A DNA stretch of 64,000 bases, from NCBI RefSeq assembly GCF_000276665.1, contig NW_004955446.1, forward strand, positions 16,106,717-16,170,716, read 5' to 3'. The notes under the pieces were generated by a model. The model worked only from the letters and a program-made list of their open reading frames with translations. It made no database searches and had not been told where the DNA came from. This DNA comes from Chinchilla lanigera. Lineage: Eukaryota; Chordata; Mammalia; Rodentia; Chinchillidae. The position numbers and the translations under genes are program-made. Below are positions 35,549-47,412 of this stretch, piece by piece. The first letter of the stretch is position 1. The number at the start of each line of letters is the position of its first letter.

Positions 35549-36769
35549 TGTATACAGTTGGGTGGCACTTAGCAATCAGTATTGCTTTTGGTCACACTTT
35601 GTCTCAAATGGCACCAAGTTAAGGCTCTGGGGATCATGCAGTTGATCCCCAATACTGACATGAAGATTTGCTTTCATTAAGTCCCTGCAGTCACCACTTC
35701 TAACTATTCAATGGACCAGTGAGCCTGCATTTCTATTTGGCAAATCTTGCTTTTTTCACAAAACCCTCTCCAGAACAATGAAAAGCAGACAGTGGCACCA
35801 TATACCATCAGCACAAGTACACACCTTTTTGTTTTTCAAAGCCTTCATTTGCATATTAGATTTTTTTTAATTGTGCCCCTGCCTTGTATCCTTGCTCTGC
35901 ACTGCTTTGGAATTTTTAAAGCAAATCAGTAACAAAGAGAAAAGGCAACAAGTTCTGCTCTTAAGAAGCTACCACAAAAGGAAGGGCACAGGCTGCAAAA
36001 TACCAGTCATCAAAGCCTGCCCAAATGACAGGGAGAAGACACTAATATAGCTGGACTTCTGGCTTACAAAGGAGTTAAAAATGAAATAACACCAGCTTAA
36101 AATCAATATGAAATTCTATAGGCAGCCTTTACAAAGGAATCAAGGCAGGCATAATATGATCTCTGCAGCTCACTCAGGGAAGACAGGATCATGCAGCACC
36201 AGCTAAATGCAGAAGCCAAGTTCTCTTGAAAGCCCCACTAAAATGGAATTACTGCAATCAGGCAGTATGGTCAGGAGGGCATGGATGAGATTGATGAGGG
36301 TATCAAGAGACAAATAGGGACTGAGTCTATGCAAATTGCTAAACAGAGGGGAAAAACATGTTCACATAGCTTATTATTGACAGTTTTCTTTCAAACAACA
36401 GAATCAGATGTCTACTTAACCTATGAAGACACTTCCAGATAAACATCTTCAATTAAACAAGAGCAGAAAGAACAACCAACATCCCACACAGAAGGTATCT
36501 ATCAGTCATATTCTGTGACTATCTTAAGCCGCCCTTCCTGCCTGACTTACCCAGTGGACTCTTACAGTTCCATAGGGTAGAGAACTGAGTACATAGAAAC
36601 AAGGAAAGAAAATGCACATTACCTAGAAGCGTTTTTAAAAACAACTCCAAGTAAATCAGACACAGTGTGAAGTCAAAGAATTGCCATTTGTATATGTCCT
36701 CATCAGAGTTTCCTTTGCAGATTCTTGTATAAATAGTTGAAGCTACTATTTGGGACTGAGGCTTTCAAA
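35549..36769. other. Unique DNA, nothing recognised
   Basis: A fragment at 35620-35655 ('ctctggggatcatgc', 'gatccccaatactgac') may be an ID relic. Otherwise no gene or repeat is seen. Confidence 0.4.
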
Positions 36770-36900
36770 CACAGGGGATTCATGCTGTCAGGGACCCCAG
36801 AGAATACTTCTGCTTAACTGTCTTACTTTACAGCTGGAGAAATTGAGACCTACTGAAACCATGACAAGCTTAACACTGAAGTCCATCTGAGAACTCATTT
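36770..36900 (-). mobile_element. Possible MIR relic, antisense
   Basis: 'tactttacagctggagaaattg' and 'agacctactgaaaccatgac' resemble the antisense MIR phrase for the dinucleotide-rich core. Weak. Confidence 0.4.
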
Positions 36901-38609
36901 CTAATTTTCTTGACTATCAACCCAGAGTTTTCCTCCTCTCTTGCTTCTTATCCAGAGTTAAAATATTTCTAGGCTCATCAGAATAACAAACGATGACCAT
37001 AAAAGGTTTTAGAATTAACACACTTCTAGATGTTTATCAGAATTATTGACCAGAACCCTGTTTCCTTTTGGTGAAGCTTGTGAAGTAGCAGTAAATATTA
37101 CTGTGATTTTTGCATGGGAAAAAATTTCCCATGTTAAAGTTTAGCTCAAGAGTTAAAAAAAAAGTTAAATCTTTTTCTAGAGATGCCCCAAGTCTAATTC
37201 CATTCCTTCAAAATCTATGCGGTCATAAGATTTCCAATTTTTTTTCAAGCTAGTACATGGGAATGATTCTGGGAGTCTGAGGCTGGACTGGCAACTACAC
37301 ACATCTTCAGATTTTTTTATCAGCATCATTATCGAAAGGATGTGGAGAGGTATCTTTAGCTTATGTCTCAATTTAAAATGTAATTTCTTTACTTACTGAT
37401 GTTTGTCAAAAGGAAATGATGTTGCAGAGAAAGCTTTAAGAACCAGACACCTCAGCTTGCTACATTTATAAAGCAGTTAAGCCCAGCAAAGTATTTCTGC
37501 CACCCATTTACTTCTAGAGAAAGGAAGAAGAAAAGTAGTCAATCCAATGTCTTGTGTCTGCCCTTACAGCAGAAGAACAAGCAACTATTTTCTTTGCTTC
37601 TAGGTTCATCTGGAGGAGAAGATGGAAAAGACTGTTATCTAAAAGGAGAGATCACATCTGTGATAAAACCATACCAAAGGAAGAAAAAACTTGGGGGGGA
37701 CATAAGCAGATTTCTGCTGAATAAAACATTCCCCAAGTTAGACATTAGAGATTAATTCACACAAAGTTTCCCATCCTAATTCTTTTCTTTCTTCCATGTT
37801 TTAAATCTCATTTTTACCAGTACCACAAATTTTAGGTATGAGTATTGAAAGTGAAATTATATCACTGGAGTTAGACAAAAATCAAATTAACTTAAATTGA
37901 AAAGCAAACAATATTAATTTTACATACTTTTTAGAACTAAAGAATATGTTTAAGTCTTCATTCTAAGTGTTGTTTATGACACAGTTAAGGATATTTGTGA
38001 TGTATGACTTAGTAGACATGAGCTTTTTACCTTTTTTAATTGCAGCTTCATTTTTTCCTGTAAAGATGATTTTGATAAGTGTTCTTCTATGAAAGTTGGG
38101 AAGCTGAGGGAAGATTAATCTAGCCCAGCTGAGGAGCTAAAGTGGCAAAAATTGATTAAGGCATTAAAATACCTACAGTATGTCTAGAAAATATGAGCTG
38201 CCTCTAAATGGACCCAGTAAATCACAAACCAAACTCAAAGGAAGCAGTTAAGAAGAGCTTCTCTGAGTAATAGAAAAGTTTTCAGTGCGAAGTATTTTGA
38301 AAGTGTCATTTTATTTTTATATAGTGTGCAATCAAAGAGAGATAGTTATATAGCTTAGCAGTCTTTCTAGGTTTTTAGAAAATAGGAAAAGCACTAGTGT
38401 ACAAGTAATATTTATAATATATAATCATATAGATATTGTGTATATACACACAAGATATATATTTATATTATCTATCCAGTGGTAGGATGTGATAGGACAT
38501 AAAAAAATTCTCTAAAATCTCCTGACCACATATATTGCCTTACAATCCACCCCCGTTCTTAACTCAAATTCTCTGACTTTGGAATATAGACTTATTTTCC
38601 TAAGTGGAA
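36901..38609. other. Unique DNA, no gene recognised
   Basis: No gene or confident repeat. An inverted repeat with 9-bp arms ('catgggaaa' and 'tttcccatg', 3-bp loop) lies at 37113-37133. AT-rich dinucleotide patches lie at 38405-38470. Confidence 0.4.
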
Positions 38610-38775
38610 GCAAAGCTCTTATAAATAAGGAGGGGATGAGGGGACGAAGGAAGGAGAGAAGTTTGAGGAAAAAAAGAAGAATCAAGAAATATCATGTACA
38701 GGGACAAACTTTAATGAAGGTGATCATCATGTATATCTAAAATATACCAATAAAATTAATACCCAAAAAGAAATA
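38610..38775 (+). mobile_element. L1 3' UTR end (probable)
   Basis: The G-rich polypurine tract ('aggaggggatgagggg', then GGA-rich), followed by 'atatcatgtacagggacaaac', 'gaaggtgatcatcatgtat' and 'taccaataaaattaataccc', follows a rodent L1 3' UTR layout. 5'-truncated. Confidence 0.5.
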
Positions 38776-39483
38776 TCTTTTCTAAATTACCCCAACATAA
38801 GAAAATGTTACCAAGGAAAGAATAACAAAAGACTTCAGAGCAACAGGTAAAGCAGTCTACTTTATATGAGCACATTTACCACAGTAGTTTGTTACAGTAC
38901 AAGAAACAATTTCAATTTGTTTTGGGAGGTAGGGACTTTGAAATGTGTTTTTCTTCATGAGGCAAACAGGCCATGTAGGATGTTACTATGGCAGTCTAGA
39001 GAAAACTTGTGAGCATCTGGGAGATTTCAAAGTGGGTCAAAGCTACCTAAAAATAGAAGCAAAATCAGAGTTTTCTCACTCGAACTGGGCTCACTGTCGC
39101 TCTCTCAACTCTCTTTATTTAATCTTTCCTTGGTTTCTTATGAATCTTTTCACATACTTCCCTACAGGAACAGTTCTAAATGTCTTCAGTCTCCAAATTG
39201 CTGTCTTCTCCACTGTGGAAAGGTGAACTCACCACTTTCTCTCTTTAGGAGCGCAGAAGTATCACACTGAATTCTCACTCCTCACTTCTGAGCTAATGCT
39301 TTTGTCTCATTACATGGATCTCACCCTCCAGCATCTGTCAGGGGCTCACATGTGGTGAGATTCCTATTGTTCTTAATACATAGTTTGGATAGTCACTTTG
39401 CTTTTGTTCTATCCTGGAACTCTTGTTTACTCTACCATCATGGTTTTCTTTTTCCTCTTCTTTCACTTGTAGGCTTTTAAAAC
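38776..39483. other. Unique DNA, nothing recognised
   Basis: No gene or confident repeat. The 93-codon frame at 38945-39226 has no recognised domain. Confidence 0.4.
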
Positions 39484-39492
39484 AGCTGTGCC

Positions 39493-39597
39493 AGGGCTGG
39501 GGATATAGCTCAGTGGCATAAGCATCTGCCTGGCAAGTGCAAGGTCCTGAGTTTGATTCCTGGTACCAAAACATAAATAAATTAAATAAAATAAAAT
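39493..39597 (+). mobile_element. ID SINE, sense, with 9-bp duplication
   Basis: 'agggctggggatatagctcag', 'ctgcctggcaagtgcaagg', 'gagtttgattcctggtacc' and an AAATAA-rich tail. Perfect flanks 'agctgtgcc' at 39484-39492 and 39598-39606. Confidence 0.94.
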
Positions 39598-39606
39598 AGC
39601 TGTGCC

Positions 39607-40206
39607 CATTGCACCCACTTCTTTTCTATTTTTTCCATTCTGGCTATGAAATCTGTTTTCTCTCCTCGCTAGCCTAAGAAGCTAGATAATATCTTTGACC
39701 CACAAACCAATCTTATTGAATATTTAATAACTCACTTTTATATGAGTGAATTTCTTCATAAAGTAATTATGCTAGAGTTTTCCTATTGTAATTACTCTGT
39801 AGCTTAAAGTCAGTCCTCCCGAGTCCTGGCATTTAAGTGTAATGATGAGCTCAGAGGTCTGACTAGGCTAAAATGGAATGAGGTTCTCATCTAATACTAT
39901 AAGTAACCTCCTATTACAGTACAAAGAATTCAAAACACTCTATTCCAAATGTCTTCTAAGAGAAGTTTTCCCACTAATGACATGTCATCAAATCCAGGCA
40001 GGTCCAAACATGCCCCAAATGTTCTGTTTCTGGGGTTAAGATAGAAGATTGGTCATCCCTCATCTTGACATCAGCTGCCAAGAAGCCAGAACTGTCATGA
40101 TAAAGTAAGCAGAATATAATTTCAATCAGATTCAGCAGAAAGTGCACTAAATATGCTGAAATAATGTATTTTTAAAATTAGATTGTAGTACGTCCAAAAT
40201 TGCATG
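39607..40206. other. Unique DNA, nothing recognised
   Basis: No gene or repeat seen. Confidence 0.4.
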
Positions 40207-40220
40207 AAAAGTTCAGTGGA

Positions 40221-40316
40221 GGGGCTGGGGATTTAGCTCAGCGGCAAAAGCACCTGCCTGGCAAGTGCAAAGTCGTGAGTTCAGTTCCTGGTACCGGAGA
40301 AAAACAAAACAAAACA
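40221..40316 (+). mobile_element. Young ID SINE with perfect 14-bp duplication
   Basis: Near-consensus 'ggggctggggatttagctc' head, 'cacctgcctggcaagtgc' and 'gagttcagttcctggtaccgg', then an AAAAC-repeat tail. The flanking duplication 'aaaagttcagtgga' at 40207-40220 and 40317-40330 is perfect. One of the youngest insertions in the window. Confidence 0.96.
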
Positions 40317-40330
40317 AAAAGTTCAGTGGA

Positions 40331-42447
40331 AAGTCCTGGGATGCAAAATTATTCACCAGAATAAGTGAGATTTGGAGCTATACTTGTCTAAAGAACAATT
40401 TCAGTAAAAGAATGTATGGAGTTAAATTTTCCTGAATGACCAGGTAGATAATTTCTCTTGAATCCATAGTCATGTGACAAGCCTTGTAGGTTTTAAAGAT
40501 GAAAGAATTAGACCAGCTGGAATCAAAGAGCCATGTACAATGAAACAAAAAATTGAATAGAGAGTCAAAAGGAAATCCCCTGCCTTCTGAGCTATTTAAA
40601 TTCTCTTCTAACCAAGGGACACCTAATCTTCCCTCCCCAGGAATAACTTGACAAAACAGAAATAATATGCAAACTGATCAATTAACATAAAGGGAATCCT
40701 TTACACATGAAACTACGTACAGAAGAGCTCACTGGATTCAACATCAAAGCTTTTTATTGCTTTCTTCTCACTGATCTACAGGTCCACGTTCTGAGAAGAA
40801 ACCACTTTCTGAGCAGATAGTATGCTTCAAGCACAAAATACTAACAAGTCCAAGGACACTTTTACCTCACTGAGAAAACCTTAAGAATGCCAGAATATTT
40901 ATTTTTCTATCATTAATCTTTGTTTCTCTTTCTAAATGTTTGTATGAGTCAATACATTGATATAATTCTCATTCTACTGATTTTCCTGAGAAACTTTGTC
41001 ACCAGACTATATTGTCCAGTCAGTGTCTTTCCCCTTGAACTTTTTGATAAGTAGTTTAATAACACAATTTTTAACAATGAGGTAAAAGCTTTTCTATGGT
41101 ACCAAAGAAAGATAAATACTCTTCTATACATTGATAATCACATAGAAAAATATATTTCATGATTGATCTAATGCCTAAGATTCAGAGTCCCTTTGTAAAC
41201 TCAGTTCACTTGTTGGCTATTTGTAGTGGAAAAGAAATTTTTTAGAGTAATAAAGCCAAAATCACACTAATTTTCTTTTTTTCTCTTTATTTCTTTCGTC
41301 ATTATAGCCATCATTCTTACCATTTTGTTTGTTTTTCAGGGCAGCATATTTGTCAAGAACATGCTTTTTTCCATCTCTGTCAACATTTTTGGCGTGACCC
41401 ATCTGGCTAAACTGTTCCATTACCCATCCAGTTAAAATAGCCAAAGTGGATCTGTTTTGAAAGCCAATTTAAAAATTAAGACTTATTTTAACTAATATAA
41501 TTTTTAAAAATCTCCTGTGTAACAAATTATTTCATTGAATTATACTTATCTGTATGCTGAAGGATGAGAATCTAACATCTAACATCTAACAAAGTATTCT
41601 ATACAATTTTTAAATTACAAAAGTTATTTGTTCCAAGCCCCTTTACACAGCCCTCTATTCTTATAAGAAAACACACAATGATCTTCCATTGTCGTATGAG
41701 AAATTCTAATAAGGATGTAGGAGAAAGTGGCAAAGTCATACACTGAATCAACCTCCTTTATAAAAATAGCCCTGTTATTTTACTGTGCTTAATGCTTTAT
41801 CTAATCTTTTCTGATGTGAGCTCTAATTTAAATATGTTGACATTTTAAGTGTTTCCCATGCTTCACCTCAAATACTTTTTAAAGAATATTAGTAAATAGT
41901 CACATATAATAAGTTGTGTAGTATCTGCAGTTTGTTCATAACTAATTCTAAGTTTAGGGTTCCTTAAAAACAAATACTGTACATGATTTAGTAGTAGACA
42001 TTTCTATAACAAATAAGAAAAAATACTTTCATAGATGAAGCACTTCTCTGCAGAACGCATGCATGCTGCCCATCAGTAAATACTAAAAATTCCCAAGGTA
42101 AAGTCTGATTTGCTTAATTAGAACACAATTCATTATTACCTTGAGCATTTATAGTCTTATAATGTAAATATCATCTAATGTATCATTGGTGTGCTTCAAT
42201 ATTGTCACACCCTTTGGAGAGTATTTTGTAGGGGAGAGTATTTTGTATCATTCCAAAACTGCATTAGAGAAGTCTTTGAAGCACAGTGAATAAGCTGGCA
42301 TTGACTCATGGGGATAGCTCCCTTTCTTTTTCTAGCATGGTTTGTTTATGATCTGAACAGGTGTTTTATTACCACCGGAGGGTCTTGATTCAACCTCATC
42401 CCAGACAAACATCTCAGCACTGTCACATTGTCAATTCTGGAAAATGA
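40331..42447. other. Unique DNA, no gene recognised
   Basis: AT-rich without a confident gene or repeat. Three tandem 'atctaac' units lie at about 41571-41591. The minus-strand 60-codon frames here are chance. Confidence 0.4.
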
Positions 42448-42518
42448 TTTTCTCTCTCTGTCTCTCTGTCTCTCTGTTTCTCTGCCTCTCTCTGTCTTTC
42501 TGTCTCTGTCTCTCTCTG

Positions 42519-42587
<69 letters not shown>

Positions 42588-42658
42588 GTGTGTGTGTCTG
42601 TCTGTCTGTCTGTCTGTCTCTCTATCTCTCTCCCTCTCTCTGTCTCTCTATTTCTCAA
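42448..42658. repeat. Compound pyrimidine/GT microsatellite
   Basis: About 210 bp of (TC)n with TCTG interruptions, then about 22 units of (TG)n with one C interruption (42551-42597), (TCTG)n at about 42597-42620, and more (TC)n. The three overlapping open frames here (SLSVCV-type and RETERD-type) are translations of the microsatellite, not genes. Confidence 0.97.
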
Positions 42659-43373
42659 TCTAAGGTAAAATGCTTAAGTGGAAGCTAAGCATGGACCCTG
42701 CTCACAGGCTGGTAGACGGTGTTTTCCCACCGGAAGTGCTACTGTTATAGCTTGATCATTTTTTAACCTTTGTCTTTGGGATGGTTCCAAATGTGCACTG
42801 TCACATGTCCTGTGTAGAACATACTGTATGTCATCAATCCAAGTAAGAGCTGACAATACACTCAACTGGGATGCTAAGGTTTTTTCAGCTGTTGATTTTG
42901 GGGTTGGGGTAACCACCACCCTATTAGTTAGACCAGTTGACAACTAGAGTAGATCGCTCTCCAGTCTGCTCAGGCCCCTACTGTCTACTCCCTGTTCCGC
43001 CTTCTCCTGCCTACCCTCATCTCCCTGCTCCCCATGCCACGCTTGACTTCGACTATATTGCTGACAGAATCACTTGGTTTTGGCCTCTCTCACAGCCAAA
43101 AACTCTCACTACTTAGGAATGTCTGAAAATAGGCTAGTTTTATTAAAAACACTTTGGGGCAAAATATGTGAAAATTAAGGAAGTCACTGATCAGTCCTTT
43201 TATAGACTTCAGCTGATCATCTGACTTAGAAAATGTCTCCACAGCCCTGCTTTCCTTCATTCTTACACTCCGAGAGCAAATCAAAGAGGGCTTTTAGCTT
43301 AGAACATGCATTTTTTTTTATTTTATTCGTCTCAATAATCAGATGACTCATGTTAGGATACTGAAAGATTTCT
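42659..43373. other. Unique DNA, nothing recognised
   Basis: Slightly GC-richer than average, with no recognisable exon or repeat. Confidence 0.4.
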
Positions 43374-43422
43374 TGTTGCTGCTGTTACTGTTGCTGCTGT
43401 TGCTGTTGTTGTTGTTGATTTG
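43374..43422. repeat. Interrupted (TTG/CTG)n trinucleotide repeat
   Basis: A run of TTG and CTG units ('gttgctgctgttactgttgc' type) about 16 units long with interruptions. Frequently length-variable, no coding context. Confidence 0.85.
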
Positions 43423-45080
43423 GTCTTTTTATTAGCTTTTTGTTTTGGCTTTAGAAGGGTTTTTGTTTTTGCTTTGCTTTCCTTCTGTCACTGCATTGCC
43501 TGTACCATAAACAATCTTAGTACAGAGGTTGAAAAAAACACAATAAAGCTCTGAGAATGAAAATTGCCCAAATGTTTCACTAGAGGTTCAGACTAGTAAT
43601 GACAAGGAGACACAAACCAATTGTTTATTTTTCCTGCCTCCAGCAATATTTTTAGCTTACCACATATCTTTTTCACATGGATGTGATTTTCCCCCAATGA
43701 AAAATATATGCTAAGAAGAAGAATGTCTGCAATTAACTAAAATAAAAGAGCAAACTACAGCATGTGCTCCATGGTGCAATAAAGGCAAAAGGGCTCTTTG
43801 TGAAGAGACATTGCTCCAGGAAAATTCCTTTCTCTAACCATGATGCATTTGCTTCTATTCTGCATTGTGAACCTCCCTGAAAATAGAAACTTTATGTTTA
43901 ATTGATTTATTTGTAATGAATCTGGCTCAGGGTAAAGACTCTTTGAAGCTGATTGATTACTGCAACAAGCTTAAGATTTCATACCACAACAAACCTTTTT
44001 GTACTAATAAACAGTGGGACAATAAAGCTCTGGGGCATGGTGTTCCCCTTCACATTAAAGTGAGGATTTGCAGCTTAAGTATGTGAGGGACATAGTTTAT
44101 GTGCTCCCAAGAAGCAGACATAATGAACTATTTCTTTTAATGGCAGATTATCCCTGTTTCTATTTCCTGGAGTGAAGACCTCGCAAATTGATGTATCTGT
44201 CCTCTGAGGTTTTCAGAGAGGCATTATGGCATTTTAAAATATTAATATGAGAGTACATTTAGCTGAAAGTAGCTAGTCTAGGAGTCTCTTGTGGCTGCAG
44301 TGCAGGTCACCAGAGACCTCCTGTCTCTCAAGGCAAATGATTTACTCTAAGTGTGTCATTAAGATACACTTTTTGGGAATTTATGATGGTGCTTTTTCAC
44401 CAAGTTATACCTTTTCCATAAAAATTTAAGTATTTTATGCTATTTTCCTTCACTCGTATTCTTTAAAAACCTGGTCAGTGTCACGGGCAAATTGTAAGTG
44501 CCACCTCCTTCACTGCCACTGTGGGTTTGGGCTGAACGCTGATTCACAAGGACTGGATGTCACATCTCCTTACAACTTCACAGAGCAGAAGACCACGCTA
44601 GGAGATTTGGAAAGAGCAGCCATTATCCCTCCAATGGGGAATGGGAGGGGGCAGGAGACAAATCGGGGCTCAATATGTGGTTGGCTAAAGTCAGAGAAAA
44701 ATTCTAATCAAATAGATAGATGCCAAAGAAATCGTTCAGGGAACTTCTTGAGACTATTCACTTTAAAAATAGCTTTCATATTTTTCTAGTTTTCTTTCAA
44801 ATAGTGGTTAACTTACTGATTTAGACTCTGGCTGTTCAGATTTTAAGAAATATCGAGATAGCTAGACATATTCAAGTCAGAGATAGAGACACAACCCTAG
44901 GTTTGCTAATGTTGTTTATTATTTATAATGGTCATCAGATATCCAGGCCTTGAAATCTGACTTGATATCAAAAGGTAGACTTGCAGTGAAACAGATGGGG
45001 CCTGAAATGTCTTGGTAATGTAATCACTCCTTAAATGACTAAATTTTTTCATCCAAATAATTCAACCAAATATATCACTT

Positions 45081-45084
<4 letters not shown>
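43423..45084. other. Low-repeat unique DNA, no gene recognised
   Basis: No transposon recognised over about 1.6 kb. The open frame at 44478-44789 has no recognised domain. The stretch 43860-44340 looks free of repeats and could be tested for cross-species conservation. Confidence 0.4.

Positions 45085-45121
<37 letters not shown>
45085..45121. repeat. (GT)n microsatellite
   Basis: About 18 uninterrupted GT units. Confidence 0.97.
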
Positions 45122-45122
<1 letters not shown>

Positions 45123-45860
45123 TGGGAACTGCCATAAGTTTGCCTCATTTCTTAGCCTCAACTTGACTCTGAAGTTACATTTCAGAATAAAGCACCCGTT
45201 CTATCATATTGCTCATCTAGGTGCTGGGATATAGTAATGAAAGCTAGGACCAGACATCTGTGGTACATTTGTCTTTATGTGATCCTGGAGTTTAATTTTG
45301 AAACTTCTATGTCTAAAGATATGAGTTAATATAAAGGTTAGACACAAAAAGGGAAACATTTAAAATAATAAAGGAGACTCCACATTACAAAGTCCTCTTT
45401 TTTCTAACAGGGTACAAGCGATTTGATTAACTTAGATTAGAAATCCATTGTCAGTTGGAACAAAGCTAATATAACATCACAGCAGTATACATCAAACTCT
45501 CGAATTTGACTCCAAGGATTTCTGGTGAGGTGATCATTTTACTAATATCCATCAACAGCAGAGGAACTAGACAAAGCATCAGAGAACTACTCTTCCAAAA
45601 ACAATTGTTAATATAGTCACAGGGTTCTATTAGCAGTGTCTCTAAATGCTATTTTCAAAGAAGCATTGCAAACTTCCTTGAGTAGGGAGATTATGGCAAC
45701 TGCATATTCTGAAAACATATTTTAACTTACCTATAACTACATATAAAAATGACAAATGGAGAAAAAATAATCTTACTAAATAACAAAACCTTATCTCATC
45801 TATCTTAATGACCCTAGCTGAGATTCTTCATATAGGATATAGGATATATAAACACCACTG

Positions 45861-45863
<3 letters not shown>
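45122..45863. other. Unique DNA, nothing recognised
   Basis: No gene or repeat seen. Confidence 0.4.
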
Positions 45864-45899
<36 letters not shown>

Positions 45900-45932
45900 A
45901 TATATATACATATATATAGAGAGAGAGAGAAG
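45864..45932. repeat. Compound (GT)n-(TA)n-(GA)n microsatellite
   Basis: About 15 GT units, then TA-rich sequence, then about six GA units. Confidence 0.93.
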
Positions 45933-47293
45933 AAAAAAGACAAAATTTTATTACATGATGATAACCTTTACTTTACACAGAAACTGGCTTTCTCTTAGAA
46001 CAGTGATCAGAATAGTATTTTAAATAAGGATTGTTAAATGAACCTTACTTTGGCTAGATTATTCAAATATTCATGTTTAAATTTTTAATTAAGGCTAATG
46101 TAACTGTAGGAAAACAGGCCTATGTATTTCAAAATCCAAACCAGCAGTACTCACTCATCAGCAGCGTTTGCAAAGAGCTGTCAGCTTCTACTTCACCACC
46201 CAAACTTTATTACTTTCTGTCTAGACCAGATTCATCTAATACTTTATTGAAAAAAACACTTTGTATTTATGTCTTAATTCTCATTTGGAGAACTCAGAAA
46301 GCTTCACAGACATTACCTCATTCAAGTGTCCACAGTGCCTCTGAGGTAGAGAGGTGACAAGCTTTACACTTGTTAGTGATGATATTAATACCAACACTTA
46401 CACAGTTTTTTATCCCCTGAAAAATGCAGAAAATTTCTGTTACCTACGCTGCTTTATTCCTCACCAAAACAAAACATGTAGATTAAGAGCAAGGACCATG
46501 AACCTAAAGTGGATGTGATGTTCTTGTTGATATATATGACTTCCTAACAATGACGGGAAGTTAGGGGGTACACAGAGCCTATGGAGTTGACGCAGCCTTC
46601 AGTTGAATTTGTTTTGATGATATTTATGTCTTTATGGGTGTTACTTTAGTTTGTCCACCCCAGCAATCACCATATGGCGAAGGACACCTTCCTTACCTCG
46701 GCAAGCCTGCCTGTTCAGATGTCTCTTCCTCCCTTCCCATCATGCGGCGTTAGTGCAATCAGAGCACTGGGGAACGGGTCCCTAGTAGGACTTCTCTTGG
46801 GATTTGTTTTCAGTTCTTACATAGAAATGCAACTATAATATCTGCCCAACATCTTAGCAAGACTTTTTGCGGAACCAAATAAAATGATATGTAGAAAAGC
46901 AAGTAGTAAAGTATAAAGGGCCCTTTAAATAAAGACTGTATGATTTATGTGATACTTCCATGGTTTACATTATCACGCTTGATATGCCAAACCAAATTCA
47001 CTGAAATAAATAATTAATAAGCTTTTGAAAATTTTTTTCTGATTAAAATAGAGTAACAAGGATCTCAATAAGATATTATAAGAATCAAGTGAGGTAATAC
47101 ATACATAAACATACAAATCTCTTTTATAATTCTGATTATTTCTGTATGATTATATTAATTTACTTGATTTATGCTTTTTATAAAACACTGTAAACATTTT
47201 CTACTGTAAAAAAATCATTTCAAAACTTGTCTGATTTTGTTTTTCATAACTGACATTGAACTTGGTCAGAATGCACTAATATGAAAGGCAAAA
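45933..47293. other. Unique DNA, no gene recognised
   Basis: No transposon identified. The frame at 46073-46357 has no recognisable domain. A GC-richer patch lies at 46560-46790. Confidence 0.4.
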
Positions 47294-47308
47294 TTCAGGG
47301 AAATTTGG

Positions 47309-47397
47309 TTTGCTCTTTAGGAGGACCAGGGCCTGAAGCCAGAGCCTTGTATACTCAAAGCACATGCTCTACCCTTGAGCCACACCCCAGGCCCTAG
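47309..47397 (-). mobile_element. ID-like SINE, antisense, with 15-bp duplication
   Basis: 'gagccttgtatactcaaagc', 'catgctctacccttgagccac' and 'accccaggccc' give an antisense ID-type head of a different subfamily from the GGTACC copies. Perfect flanks 'ttcagggaaatttgg' at 47294-47308 and 47398-47412. Confidence 0.85.
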
Positions 47398-47412
47398 TTC
47401 AGGGAAATTTGG

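Noticed and set aside
34679..35575. Minus-strand frames of 118 and 155 codons
   Set aside because: Low-complexity hydrophobic composition typical of AT-rich DNA, and the longer one overlaps a MIR relic.
42428..42688. Three overlapping open frames of 74-86 codons on both strands
   Set aside because: They are translations of the TC/TG microsatellite (Ser-Leu-Val-Cys or Arg-Glu-Thr runs), not coding sequence.
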